The notes beneath the pieces are model-generated. The model was not told the origin of the DNA. It searched no databases and worked only from the letters and a program-made list of their open reading frames with translations. This document shows, in pieces, positions 1 through 8,871 of a stretch of DNA of 64,000 nucleotides (position 1 is its first letter; each line of letters begins with the position of its first letter). The stretch lies in NCBI RefSeq assembly GCF_000757485.1, contig NZ_JPYO01000035.1:56083-120082 (forward strand), read 5' to 3'. A program made the translations under genes and the position numbers. The DNA comes from Achromobacter sp. RTa. GTDB lineage: Bacteria; Pseudomonadota; Gammaproteobacteria; Burkholderiales; Burkholderiaceae_B.

Positions 1-1
1 G

Positions 2-727
2 CAGTTCGGCCCGATTTCCTTCGTGGTCACGGCGTTTGCCATCGCCGGCGCGGCCAATGCCATTAATATCATCGACGGGTACAACGGTTTGGCGGCGGTG
101 GTCTCGGCAATGATTTTCGCGGGATTTTCCTACGTTGCCTACTATCTTGGCGACCGGTTGCTGCTCGTCACCTGTGTCGGAATGATCGGCGCCATTCTCG
201 GCTTCCTGCTGTGGAATTATCCGCGTGGCTTGATTTTTCTCGGGGATGGCGGAGCCTATTTCATCGGATTCATGATCGGCACGGTTTCGGTGCTTCTGCT
301 GGCGCGGCACCCTTATGTTTCTGCCTGGTTTCCGCTATTGCTGTGTATATATCCCGTGTTTGAAACCCTGTTCTCCATTTACCGGAAAAAATGGCTGAGG
401 GGTATTTCTCCGGGCGCTCCGGACGGCGTGCACCTGCATATGCTCATTTATAAGCGCGTGGTGCGCTGGGCCGTGGGTTCCCGCGAGTCGCGGCACCGGA
501 ATCAGCGCAATTCCATGACGTCGCCGTATCTTTGGCTGCTGTCGTCGATGGCCGTCATCCCGGCGGTCCTGTTCTGGCAGATGCCCTATGTGTTGATGGC
601 ATGCGCCGCGGCGTTCTCCGTGACGTATGTCCTGCTGTACCGGAAGCTGGTGCTGTTCCGCATGCCTCGGTGGATGATTCTCAAGAAGCGCGGCCGCCAC
701 GGCTCCAGCCGCTCCATGCGCAAATGA
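2..727 (+). CDS. WecA/WbpL-type polyprenyl-phosphate glycosyl-1-phosphate transferase (3' part)
   Basis: C-terminal part of a GT4-family integral membrane transferase that starts a glycan on undecaprenyl phosphate by transferring a HexNAc-1-phosphate; the 5' end lies outside the window and the frame is open from base 2. Diagnostic motifs are visible: NIIDGYNGLA, FLGDGGAYFIGF and the cytoplasmic DGVHLHMLIYKR motif (HIHH-like) used for nucleotide-sugar recognition. Several hydrophobic segments alternate with basic loops. The stop overlaps the next ATG (ATGA), so the genes are translationally coupled. Substrate (UDP-GlcNAc, UDP-FucNAc or other) cannot be told from this part. Confidence 0.9.
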   Translation, partial: QFGPISFVVTAFAIAGAANAINIIDGYNGLAAVVSAMIFAGFSYVAYYLGDRLLLVTCVGMIGAILGFLLWNYPRGLIFLGDGGAYFIGFMIGTVSVLLLARHPYVSAWFPLLLCIYPVFETLFSIYRKKWLRGISPGAPDGVHLHMLIYKRVVRWAVGSRESRHRNQRNSMTSPYLWLLSSMAVIPAVLFWQMPYVLMACAAAFSVTYVLLYRKLVLFRMPRWMILKKRGRHGSSRSMRK

Positions 728-1848
728 TATTTTTTATCCGCTCGTACATTGCCGACTTCGACGCGCGCATGGGAAAGTACTTCGACGCCTTGAGCGAGGC
801 GGGCGTAGGATTCCGCTTCATCGGCTGGAACAAGGACGGGCGCCAGGTGCCGGACCGTCCCGGCTTTCATTATTTTTCCAGGCGCGCCAGGCTGGGCGCC
901 GGATGGCGAAACGCCGTCGCGCTGCTGCAGTGGAATACCCATGTTTTCCGGCGCCTCGTGAAAGAGCGCCGCAGCGTCAGCGTCGTGCATGCGGTCGATC
1001 TGGACGCCGGGTTTTCCAGCTGGCTGTTTTGCCTGATGTTCAGGCGTCCGTTAGTGCTGGATCTGTACGATAAATACACGGCCGTGCGCGGCATTGGGGG
1101 GTTTGCGGGCAAGGCCCTGGATTTCCTGGAGCGGACGATCGCCAGATCGGCCGCGCTGACCATCATCGCAAGCGCTGACCGTTTTTCCCAGCATGGGCTG
1201 GAACCCGGCGATTCCAAGGTGCTGGTGCTGGAAAACGTTCCCAGCGCAGCGGTGGCGCCGCTTGTGCCCTGGCAGGCGAAAAAGCCCTGGAACATCGGCT
1301 ATTTCGGCGTTCTCGAGTCGCGCCATCGCGGCCTGGAAGACCTGCTCGCGGCGTGCCGCGGGCGCCCGGACGTGCGGCTGCACGTCGCCGGCTATGGCCA
1401 TTTGGCGCCCCAGTTTTCGGCGGCGGCGGAGGCCGGTTCGAACGTGCACTATTACGGTGCCATGGAAAGCGAGGCGGGCCTGGGGCTGATGGCGAAGATG
1501 GATGTCATCGTGGGTATGTACTACCTGTCCGTTCCCAACCACCGATATGCTTCTCCCAACAAGTACTACGAGCACCTGATGCTGGGCCGGCCCCTCCTGA
1601 CGACGGCGGGAACTCCGCCTGGCGCCCGGGTCGAGCAGGACGTTTCGGGCTGGGCGGTGGCCGAGGGCGAGGCATCGCTGACGCAATGGCTCGATGGGCT
1701 GGATCCCGAAGCGGTGATGAAGCGCGGCCGCCGCGCCGCCCAGGTGTGGGATGAGCGCTACGCTTCGTATTACCGGTCGCACTATTGTGGCGAGTACGTG
1801 ATGCGGATAAGAATGCTGTGCAAAGGCGGGCGACAAGATGGCCGATGA
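724..1848 (+). CDS. GT-B glycosyltransferase (group 1 type)
   Basis: 374-aa protein beginning MIFFIRSYIADFDARMGKY. I chose the ATG at 724 because it overlaps the preceding stop as ATGA; the frame is also open further upstream, but that stretch lies inside the previous gene. The C-terminal half has the GT4-like pattern NIGYFGVLESRHRGLEDLL, then HVAGYG, and late SPNKYYEHLMLGRPLLTT, which resembles the nucleotide-sugar-binding E-x7-E region. Probably a cytoplasmic enzyme adding one sugar to the growing lipid-linked glycan. It overlaps the following GT2 gene by 11 bp. Donor and linkage are unknown. Confidence 0.8.
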   Translation: MIFFIRSYIADFDARMGKYFDALSEAGVGFRFIGWNKDGRQVPDRPGFHYFSRRARLGAGWRNAVALLQWNTHVFRRLVKERRSVSVVHAVDLDAGFSSWLFCLMFRRPLVLDLYDKYTAVRGIGGFAGKALDFLERTIARSAALTIIASADRFSQHGLEPGDSKVLVLENVPSAAVAPLVPWQAKKPWNIGYFGVLESRHRGLEDLLAACRGRPDVRLHVAGYGHLAPQFSAAAEAGSNVHYYGAMESEAGLGLMAKMDVIVGMYYLSVPNHRYASPNKYYEHLMLGRPLLTTAGTPPGARVEQDVSGWAVAEGEASLTQWLDGLDPEAVMKRGRRAAQVWDERYASYYRSHYCGEYVMRIRMLCKGGRQDGR

Positions 1849-2620
1849 GACTCTCCCGATTGTCTCGGTGGTTATGCCTGCCTACAATGCCCGGCGGTTC
1901 ATCGGCGACGCCATCCAGTCCGTGCTGAGCCAGACGTACGCCTCATGGCAACTGATCGTGGTCGACGACGCTTCCACGGACGATACGCCGGAGATCGTCA
2001 AGGCGCTGCAGGCGGTAGACCAACGGATCCATTACGAGCGCAACCCAAGCAATATGGGCGTGGTTCGTACCCGGAATCGCGCCTTGGATCTGGCCCAGGG
2101 GAGGTACGTTGCATTCCTGGATGCGGATGACGTCTGGGCGCCCGAAAAGCTGGCGCGCCAGGTCTCGTTCATGGAGGCGACGGGGGTTTCGGTCTCCTAC
2201 GGCGACTATTTCCGGATCGACGGGGACGGCCGGACCGTCGGCAAGGTGCAGGCGCCGGCCAGCCTGTGCTACGAAGATATGCTGAAATCCAATTTCATCG
2301 GCAATCTGACGGGCATATTCCGCCGAGCGGACCTGGCCGACCTGAGGTTCGAGAACATCAAGCACGAGGATTACGTCTTCTGGCTCAGGGCGCTGAACAG
2401 GGTAGGCCAGGCCCGCGCCACGCCATCCAGCGAGCCCCTGGCAAGTTATCGCGTAAGCGCGGATTCATTGTCTGCGAACAAGTTCAAGGCGGTCCGCTGG
2501 CAATGGACCATTTACCGGTCGGTGCTTGGGCTATCCGTCTTGCGCAGCGCTTCCTGCTTCATCTGGTACGCATGGTTCGCGGTCATGAAGCGTGGCGTAT
2601 GGCAGAAATTCAATCGATGA
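1838..2620 (+). CDS. GT2-family (GT-A) glycosyltransferase
   Basis: 260 aa with a textbook GT2 N-terminus: VSVVMPAYNARRFIGDAI, then VVDDASTDDT, and FLDADDVWAPEKL carrying the DxD-type metal/nucleotide-sugar motif near residue 95. A later HEDYVFWLRAL segment matches the ED acceptor/base motif of the family. The C-terminus has a hydrophobic stretch (SCFIWYAWFAVMK) that may associate with the inner membrane. It sits between the GT-B gene and the ABC exporter genes, consistent with O-antigen or exopolysaccharide assembly. Sugar specificity cannot be read from sequence. Confidence 0.85.
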   Translation: MADETLPIVSVVMPAYNARRFIGDAIQSVLSQTYASWQLIVVDDASTDDTPEIVKALQAVDQRIHYERNPSNMGVVRTRNRALDLAQGRYVAFLDADDVWAPEKLARQVSFMEATGVSVSYGDYFRIDGDGRTVGKVQAPASLCYEDMLKSNFIGNLTGIFRRADLADLRFENIKHEDYVFWLRALNRVGQARATPSSEPLASYRVSADSLSANKFKAVRWQWTIYRSVLGLSVLRSASCFIWYAWFAVMKRGVWQKFNR

Positions 2621-2643
2621 AATCAATTTAGGAACCATTGCGC

Positions 2644-3471
2644 GTGTCTCAAAAAACAAAACACAGTGCATCCCCGCTGTCGCTATTGCAGAGCCTGGCC
2701 AGGAACCGCCAGCTGACATGGAACCTCATCAAGCGGGAGGTCGTGGGCCGTTACCGCGGTTCGGCCCTGGGCTTGCTCTGGTCATTCTTCAATCCTGTCT
2801 TCATGCTGTTGGTCTACACCTTCGTCTTCAGCGTGGTGTTCAAGGCGAGGTGGCCCGGCGGATCCGAGTCCAAGGCCGAATTCGCCCTGGTGCTGTTCGC
2901 CGGCCTGATCGTATTCAATATGTTCGCCGAGTGCATCAATCGGGCTCCTTCGCTGATCCTCGGCAATGTGAACTACGTGAAGAAGGTCGTTTTTCCCCTG
3001 GAAACGCTGCCCTGCGTGTCCTTGGGCGCGGCCCTTTTCCATATGTTGATCAGCCTGCTGGTATGGGTGATCTTCTATTTGTTCCTGTTCGGAATCCCGC
3101 ACTGGACGGTGCTGCTCTTTCCGTTGGTGATACTGCCGCTGGCAATCATCACGTTGGGCTTCAGCTGGTTCCTGGCGGCGCTGGGGGTGTATCTGCGCGA
3201 CGTCACGCAGTTCATCACGATCGTCACGACCGTTCTCATGTTTCTTTCGCCGATCTTCTATTCGGCTGAGGCGCTTCCGGAACGATTCCGCGCTTTCCTG
3301 CACATCAGCCCGCTGACCCTCATCATCGAGCAGAGCCGCAACGTGCTGTTCTGGGGCAAGTCCATAGACTGGGGCCTCTGGGCGATTTACATGGCGGTGG
3401 CATTGGTGGTCGCCGCACTTGGTTATTCGTGGTTCCAAAAAACGAGGAAGGGGTTTGCCGATGTTCTCTGA
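2644..3471 (+). CDS. wzm: ABC-2 type polysaccharide export permease (Wzm-like)
   Basis: Inner-membrane subunit of an ABC exporter for undecaprenyl-PP-linked polysaccharide. Roughly 275 aa with about six hydrophobic segments and the family signature NLIKREVVGRYRGSALGLLW in the cytoplasmic N-terminus. I prefer the GTG at 2644 (VSQKTKHS) because AGGAA lies 9 bp upstream; a TTG at 2638 is the alternative but sits too close to that Shine-Dalgarno. The end overlaps wzt by 11 bp. The pairing with the ATPase, and the absence of Wzx/Wzy in this window, favour ABC-dependent export. Confidence 0.92.
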   Translation: MSQKTKHSASPLSLLQSLARNRQLTWNLIKREVVGRYRGSALGLLWSFFNPVFMLLVYTFVFSVVFKARWPGGSESKAEFALVLFAGLIVFNMFAECINRAPSLILGNVNYVKKVVFPLETLPCVSLGAALFHMLISLLVWVIFYLFLFGIPHWTVLLFPLVILPLAIITLGFSWFLAALGVYLRDVTQFITIVTTVLMFLSPIFYSAEALPERFRAFLHISPLTLIIEQSRNVLFWGKSIDWGLWAIYMAVALVVAALGYSWFQKTRKGFADVL

Positions 3472-4756
3472 GAAAGTCATTTCCGTAGAGAACGTCTCCA
3501 AGCGCTTCGAGATGTACTCGCAGCCGCGAGATCGTTTGCTGCAATTCCTGTCGTTTGGCCGGCGCCAGTATTTCAAGGAATTCTGGGCGCTGCGCAATAT
3601 CTCGCTCGATGTCAAAAAGGGCGAAACGGTCGGTATTCTCGGGCGTAATGGCAGCGGCAAGAGCACCTTGCTGCAGATTATTGCCGGCACGCTCGCGCCC
3701 ACGATGGGCGAAGCGACGGTCAATGGCAAGCTTGCCGCCTTGCTGGAATTGGGTTCAGGGTTCAATCCGGAATTCTCGGGGCGCGAAAACGTTTACCTGA
3801 ACGGCTCCATCCTGGGTTTCTCCAAAGAGCAGATGGACGAGCGGATCGACGAGATCATCGCCTTTGCCGACATCGGCGAGCACCTGGAGCAGCCGGTAAA
3901 AACCTACTCCAGCGGCATGTATGTGCGTCTGGCATTCGCGGTGCAGGCGTGTGTCCAGCCCGACGTGCTGATCGTCGACGAGGCATTGTCTGTCGGCGAC
4001 GAGAAATTCCAGCGCAAGTGCTTCGACTACATCGAACGGCTGAGGACGGGCGGCTGCGCCATTTTGATTGTCACCCATTCGACTTCCACCGTTGAGAAGT
4101 TCTGCCAGCGCGCGGCGTTGCTTCATCGAGGCGAATTGCATGGGCTGGGGCCCGCCAAAGAGGTGGTCGACCAGTATCACGCGTTGCTCTATTCCGATGA
4201 GCGCGCCTACTTGCGCTACCTGAACGCCAACGTATCCGCGGGCGAAGCGGCCGCCGAAGAACAAAAGGCGGGACCTGAAACTGAAGCGGCGGCTGCGAGC
4301 CCGCAGGAGGAAGACGCTCCGGGCATGCGCGCCTTGATACGCGGCTGGCGCGCGTTGGACGCCGAGGGCCAGCAATGCGAGGCCTTTCAGATCGGCGAGA
4401 AGGCGCGGATCGAAGTCGACGTGGAGGTTTTCGCGCCGATCTCGAAGATGCAGGCCGGCATGCTCATCCGCACGGTGGAAGGTGTTTCGGCTTTCGGCAC
4501 CAGCACGCTATACCACGATTCCAGCTATGTAGATGCCAAGCCCGGAGATCGCCTGCGGGTGGTGTTCGATGTGGAGCTGGCGCTTTGCGAGGGAAACTAT
4601 TTTGTCACGCTCGCCATAGCGGAAGAGGTGACCAGGGCCGACATGGATTATCTCGACCGGAAGACCGACGTCATTATTCTGAAGGTGAGCGATCGCCGCA
4701 CTTTGGGTAGCGGCATTGCCGCCCTTCCCTCGAACGCCAGGGTTGAAAAGCTGTGA
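3461..4756 (+). CDS. wzt: ABC polysaccharide export ATPase with C-terminal carbohydrate-binding domain (Wzt-like)
   Basis: 431 aa. The N-terminal ABC domain (about 1-240) has Walker A GRNGSGKST (61-69), signature YSSGMYVRL (149-157) and Walker B VLIVDEALSVGD (169-180). An acidic, Ala/Glu-rich linker (about 255-290) leads to a roughly 140-residue beta-rich tail typical of Wzt proteins that recognise the non-reducing end of a finished glycan. The start is the ATG at 3461 after GAGGAAGGGG; the frame is open further upstream but that lies within wzm. The extended tail implies export coupled to chain termination, rather than the short-ATPase (KpsT) type. Confidence 0.93.
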   Translation: MFSEKVISVENVSKRFEMYSQPRDRLLQFLSFGRRQYFKEFWALRNISLDVKKGETVGILGRNGSGKSTLLQIIAGTLAPTMGEATVNGKLAALLELGSGFNPEFSGRENVYLNGSILGFSKEQMDERIDEIIAFADIGEHLEQPVKTYSSGMYVRLAFAVQACVQPDVLIVDEALSVGDEKFQRKCFDYIERLRTGGCAILIVTHSTSTVEKFCQRAALLHRGELHGLGPAKEVVDQYHALLYSDERAYLRYLNANVSAGEAAAEEQKAGPETEAAAASPQEEDAPGMRALIRGWRALDAEGQQCEAFQIGEKARIEVDVEVFAPISKMQAGMLIRTVEGVSAFGTSTLYHDSSYVDAKPGDRLRVVFDVELALCEGNYFVTLAIAEEVTRADMDYLDRKTDVIILKVSDRRTLGSGIAALPSNARVEKL

Positions 4757-6333
4757 GCGACGGTCTTCATTCTCTCCTCATCGTGACCCAGAGTTTCGAG
4801 GTCGGCGGCCTGGAAACGTACATCGCTGGACAAGTGCGGGTCATGGCTGCCCAAGGTTGGGCGATCCACATGGCCTGCGGGTCGGAGCCGGCGGAGGAAT
4901 TCCTTCCGCCAGGCCTTTCTTCGGTAACGGGGGGCTTGAACCTGGGCCCGGGCGCGACCGCGGCCGATCTGGTGGCGACGGTCGAATCATTGCGTTCGAT
5001 CATTCGTGAACATGCCGTGACGCATGTGCACGGGCATCCGTTTACCAGTGTGTTTCCGGCGATGCTGGCCGCGGCGCTGGAACGCGTGCCATTCATGCTT
5101 ACCCTGCATGGCCCGGCGTCGTTGAGCGCGGGATACGGCCCCATCAACGATTTTCTTCTTACTTCCCTGGCGTTGCCCCTGTCCCAAGGCGTGATCGCCG
5201 TATCCGACGAGGTCATGGAACTGGCGGCCCCGTACGTGAGCGGCGATGCACTGCGCCTGCAAAGCAACGCAATCGATTTTTCCAAGTTCGGGCAATCTGC
5301 TTCGTCGGCGCCCGAGGGCGCACCGTGGTTGGTCGTCAGCCGGCTCGACGGCCTGAAGATCCCGGGAATCCGGGCGTTCGTCAACCAGGCGAACACGCTG
5401 GGGCTTGGAGGGGTGGATATCGTCGGAGATGGGCCGGGGCGGGAGACGCTGCAGGAATGGTTGGAGCAAGACGGCGTCGGCCATGTCGTGCGTTTCCTGG
5501 GCGCAAGATCCGATGTGCCGGACCTTATGCGTTCCTGCGCGGGCGTGGCGGGCATGGGCAGGGTTCTGCTGGAAGGCGTGGCGAGCGGCAAGCCGGTCTG
5601 TGTGGTGGGATATGACGGCGTGAAGGGCTTGCTCGATGCCGACCTGTTCCGGCGCGCGGCGTATGCAAACTTCTCCGGACGCAATTTGCCGAACGTGGAT
5701 GCCCAGGGGCTGGCGCGCCAGTTCGAGCGTGCGCCGGCCGGAGCGGCCGAGTTGGCGGATATCGCGTTGCAACAACACTCCGAAGATCGGACTTGGTCCG
5801 TTTTTGCCAAACGTATCACTTCGTTTACTTGCAACGCACATTCTCCGATTCGAGCGGTATATAGTGTGCTTCGGTCGGAAGATGCGATAGCATCGCCGGG
5901 GCCATATCTGGCGTCTGAAAACCTGTTCTACCAAATTGGGCGGGTGTTGCATGGCAGTACATTTTTTTCGCCAGCGACAGCCGCCAGCTATGCGTTTTAT
6001 GAAGCGCGCATTCGCGCTCTCCGGGATGTGGACTGGCACGAAGAGGCAGGAGCATCCGCCATGCGGATAATGCAGGTATCCGAGACTTCTTCCCTCGAAA
6101 CCAAGGCGGCCGTATCGCAGGTAGACACACACACTGTCAAGGATATGGAACGGATATCCGGCGAGTTGCAGCGGCTAAGCGCACAGTGCGACCAGCATCG
6201 TGATGAGCTGGCCAAGGCAGTGAAGGTTTTTGAGGACGCGGCCGAGGAAATCGCCACGTGCCTGCAGCAGCCCAGAACCTGGCGGCAGCGCATATCTGAT
6301 GTTGTGCGGGGTTTTTCCGCGCGCGACCGATGA
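4753..6333 (+). CDS. GT-B glycosyltransferase with C-terminal coiled-coil extension
   Basis: 526 aa, GTG start overlapping the wzt stop. The N-terminus (LLIVTQSFEVGGLETYI) and AVTHVHGHPF are typical of GT4-type enzymes; WLVVSRLDGLKIPGI marks the second Rossmann domain and VVRFLGARSDVPDLM the donor-site region. After about residue 400 the protein departs from the usual fold and ends in a heptad-rich, charged helix (about 460-510: DMERISGELQRLSAQCDQ and following) before a basic tail. This could tether the enzyme to a partner or the membrane. Function beyond glycosyl transfer is inferred. Confidence 0.78.
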   Translation: MSDGLHSLLIVTQSFEVGGLETYIAGQVRVMAAQGWAIHMACGSEPAEEFLPPGLSSVTGGLNLGPGATAADLVATVESLRSIIREHAVTHVHGHPFTSVFPAMLAAALERVPFMLTLHGPASLSAGYGPINDFLLTSLALPLSQGVIAVSDEVMELAAPYVSGDALRLQSNAIDFSKFGQSASSAPEGAPWLVVSRLDGLKIPGIRAFVNQANTLGLGGVDIVGDGPGRETLQEWLEQDGVGHVVRFLGARSDVPDLMRSCAGVAGMGRVLLEGVASGKPVCVVGYDGVKGLLDADLFRRAAYANFSGRNLPNVDAQGLARQFERAPAGAAELADIALQQHSEDRTWSVFAKRITSFTCNAHSPIRAVYSVLRSEDAIASPGPYLASENLFYQIGRVLHGSTFFSPATAASYAFYEARIRALRDVDWHEEAGASAMRIMQVSETSSLETKAAVSQVDTHTVKDMERISGELQRLSAQCDQHRDELAKAVKVFEDAAEEIATCLQQPRTWRQRISDVVRGFSARDR

Positions 6334-6341
6334 GCTTCCAT

Positions 6342-6375
6342 GCCGGAAACGTATTTTCCGGCTTTGCATTTATTT
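6342..6375 (+). terminator. Possible intrinsic terminator after the fourth glycosyltransferase gene
   Basis: Perfect 8-bp stem GCCGGAAA / TTTCCGGC with a 5-nt loop, followed by TTTGCATTTATTT. It lies 9 bp after the preceding stop in an AT-rich gap, so it may separate two transcription units or attenuate the operon. The T-run is interrupted, which weakens the call. Confidence 0.5.
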
Positions 6376-6398
6376 AGGGTCGATTTTTCTGGTCTTAT

Positions 6399-6404
6399 TA
6401 TAAT
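6399..6404 (+). promoter_or_regulatory. Candidate -10 element
   Basis: TATAAT within an AT-rich gap (6334-6455), upstream of the next glycosyltransferase gene and downstream of a terminator-like hairpin. No good -35 box stands 16-18 bp upstream. An imperfect GC-rich palindrome (6415-6446, TTTTCCGGGCG...GGGAAAA) follows and could be an operator or leader hairpin. Weak evidence. Confidence 0.35.
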
Positions 6405-6455
6405 TAGTAATGGATTTTCCGGGCGCGGCCCTGGCCGCCGGGAAAACAAAATATC

Positions 6456-7691
6456 GTGCGCATGGCTGGGCAGCCATTGCACGGCGATAAACAAGATGCC
6501 AATTATATGAATAATCTCAACGGATTCGCAGTTTCCTGGTTCTTTGCACCCTACGTAGGATCCGCAGATACCGATTTTTTCAAGCGCATAAAGGATACGA
6601 ATATTTCGTACCTGGTTGCTCAGGTGGCCCGCGATGTCCGAGATGATTCCATGCTGGGCTACGCGTCCGCGGCCATCGACCGTGCCGAAATCAGGCTGGA
6701 CCACCAAAACCCGCGTAATGTGGCCGTGCGGACGAAATTCTGCGAAGAGGTCCTGCGGATTTTCAAGGAATCCAACCGGAAATTCGATTTCCTGATTTCG
6801 CACTCGAATGAATTGATCAGCCATGAGGCGGCGCGGCAAATAAAGAAGCTAAGGCCGGAATTGCCCTGGGTGGCGTATTTCGGCGACCTTTTCGTGCGCA
6901 ATCCCTATATCCGCCATATGCCCGGATATCCGTTGGTGGCGGAGGACAGCGCAATCGAACGGGCGACCTTGCGGGACGCCGATCTGGTAATACTCAATAA
7001 TGAGTACCAGCGTGACCTGATGTTTACCGGGGATCTGGCGAAATACAAGGACAAGGCCGTAATCATTCCGCATTGCTTCGATCCGGCGATGTATCCGGCC
7101 GATGCCGCGCCCGACAACGACAAGTTCGTTTTTTCCCACCTGGGAACGCTGTACTACGTGAAGCGCACGGCAGAGCCTGTGCTCCAGGCCGTGGATCGCC
7201 TGCTTGAAATCTACCCCGCCTATCGCGGCAAGTTCGAGCTGCGCTTTTATGGCGCGAGCCCATGCGACAGCGACCGGGCTTGCCATGACGCGATGCGCAA
7301 TTCCAATCACGTGCGCTTCCTCGGCCCGGTTTCCTACTCCGAAAGCTTGCGCCTGATGGCTGAGTCCGACGCGTTGCTTTTGATTGACGGCCTGTTTTCC
7401 GAGGCGGAAGACGGCCTGGATTGCAATCCGTTCTTCCCGGGGAAGTTGACGGACTACATGGGCGCGCGCAGGCCCATAGCTTCGATTACGATGGCCAAGG
7501 GGCCTTCCGCGGATATTATGACCGAATCGGGAAACCTGATCGCGGACAGCAGGCTGGACCGCATTGCCTATGTCTTGAAGAGATATATCGACAGGAAAAT
7601 ACAGCCCAAATATGACGTATACGAAAATTATTCCGTGGGCAAGGTAGCCGTCCTGATGGAAGACGCGATCAAATCTATATTGAAGGTGTGA
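6456..7691 (+). CDS. Glycosyltransferase-like protein (GT-B)
   Basis: Up to 411 aa. A GTG at 6456 has GGGA 11 bp upstream; ATG at 6462 or 6507 (MNNLNGFAVSWFFAPYVG) are alternatives, and the last begins the clearly folded part. The C-terminal half shows a GT4-like arrangement: VIIPHCFDPAMY, FSHLGTLYYVKRT, ELRFYGASP, VRFLGPVSYSESL, and FFPGKLTDYMGARRPIASI, which resembles the donor-binding E/K region. Base composition is visibly less GC-rich than the flanking genes. It is followed 1 bp later by glf. I place it with the glycan-assembly enzymes, but substrate is unknown. Confidence 0.72.
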   Translation: MRMAGQPLHGDKQDANYMNNLNGFAVSWFFAPYVGSADTDFFKRIKDTNISYLVAQVARDVRDDSMLGYASAAIDRAEIRLDHQNPRNVAVRTKFCEEVLRIFKESNRKFDFLISHSNELISHEAARQIKKLRPELPWVAYFGDLFVRNPYIRHMPGYPLVAEDSAIERATLRDADLVILNNEYQRDLMFTGDLAKYKDKAVIIPHCFDPAMYPADAAPDNDKFVFSHLGTLYYVKRTAEPVLQAVDRLLEIYPAYRGKFELRFYGASPCDSDRACHDAMRNSNHVRFLGPVSYSESLRLMAESDALLLIDGLFSEAEDGLDCNPFFPGKLTDYMGARRPIASITMAKGPSADIMTESGNLIADSRLDRIAYVLKRYIDRKIQPKYDVYENYSVGKVAVLMEDAIKSILKV

Positions 7692-7692
7692 A

Positions 7693-8871
7693 ATGAAGCA
7701 CTACGACGTAATCATAGTTGGAACGGGTTTCGCCGGCTCCATTCTTGCCGAGCGCCTGGCGTCCCAATTGGATCGCAAAGTGCTCCTGATCGAGCAGCGC
7801 GACCATATCGCCGGCAATATGTTCGATTATCAGGACGAACATGGGGTGATGGTCCACAAATACGGCCCGCACTTGTTCCGCACCAATAGTCCGCGGGTTC
7901 TTTCCTACATTTCGCAATTCACCGACTGGGAGCCGTATCAGCATCGCGTGCTGGCGCACGTGCAGGGCCAGCTCGTGCCCGTGCCGTTCAACCTGACGTC
8001 GCTGGAAAAGCTCCTGCCGGAGCAGGCCGAAGAGCTGAAGGCGCTTCTGGTCGCGGAGTTCGGCATGGACGTCAAGGTCCCCGTGTCGGTGCTGCGCAAG
8101 CACGCGGATGCGCGCGTGCGCGAACTGGGCGAGTTCATTTTCCAGAACATCTATCTCAACTACACGACGAAGCAATGGGGCGACAAGCCCGAGAACCTGG
8201 ACTTCGAAACCATCACCGCGCGCGTGCCGGTGCACCTGTCCTACGACGACCGGTATTTCCAGGAAAGCCATCAGGCGCTGCCGAAGCAGGGCTATACGGC
8301 CATGTTCGCGAAAATGCTCTCGCATCCGAACATCGAGGTCCGCCTGAACACCAAGGCCAGTGATTTGCTGCAGCTGGATTCCGAAACCGGCACGGTGCTG
8401 TTCGAGGGCAAGCCGTTCGAGGGCGACCTGATTTACACCGGCGCGGTGGACGAACTGTTCGGCTATATCTACGGCGAACTGCCGTATCGCTCGCTGCGGT
8501 TCGACCTCGAAACGCACGATATGGAGTACTACCAGCCGACCGCGACCGTGAATTATCCGAACACGGAGCGGTTCACGCGCATCACCGAGTACAAGCACCT
8601 GATGGGCGACAAGCCGGAAAAGACCACCATCATGAAGGAGTACCCGCAAGAGTACGACCGCAATGTGCCGGCGCAGAGCATTCCGTACTATCCGATACCC
8701 AAGGACGCCAGCGCCGAGCTGTACGCGCGTTACGTCGACTTGACGCGCACGTTCCGCAACCTGAAGCTCGTGGGGCGGCTTGCCGAGTACCGCTATTACG
8801 ACATGAACAACATCATCGAGCGCGCGCTCGATGTGTTCGAAAGCGATTTCCAGCGGAGCGCGCAGGAATGA
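7693..8871 (+). CDS. glf: UDP-galactopyranose mutase
   Basis: 392-aa FAD enzyme that interconverts UDP-Galp and UDP-Galf, the donor for galactofuranose residues. The N-terminal dinucleotide fold (YDVIIVGTGFAGS), RDHIAGNMFDY and VHKYGPHLFRTN are the Glf hallmarks; NYTTKQWGDKPENLDFE and the C-terminal RLAEYRYYDMNNIIERAL complete the match. Length is normal for the bacterial family. The stop overlaps the next gene start by 4 bp. With galE downstream, the operon can make UDP-Galf from UDP-Glc, so the exported glycan very probably contains galactofuranose. Confidence 0.96.
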   Translation: MKHYDVIIVGTGFAGSILAERLASQLDRKVLLIEQRDHIAGNMFDYQDEHGVMVHKYGPHLFRTNSPRVLSYISQFTDWEPYQHRVLAHVQGQLVPVPFNLTSLEKLLPEQAEELKALLVAEFGMDVKVPVSVLRKHADARVRELGEFIFQNIYLNYTTKQWGDKPENLDFETITARVPVHLSYDDRYFQESHQALPKQGYTAMFAKMLSHPNIEVRLNTKASDLLQLDSETGTVLFEGKPFEGDLIYTGAVDELFGYIYGELPYRSLRFDLETHDMEYYQPTATVNYPNTERFTRITEYKHLMGDKPEKTTIMKEYPQEYDRNVPAQSIPYYPIPKDASAELYARYVDLTRTFRNLKLVGRLAEYRYYDMNNIIERALDVFESDFQRSAQE

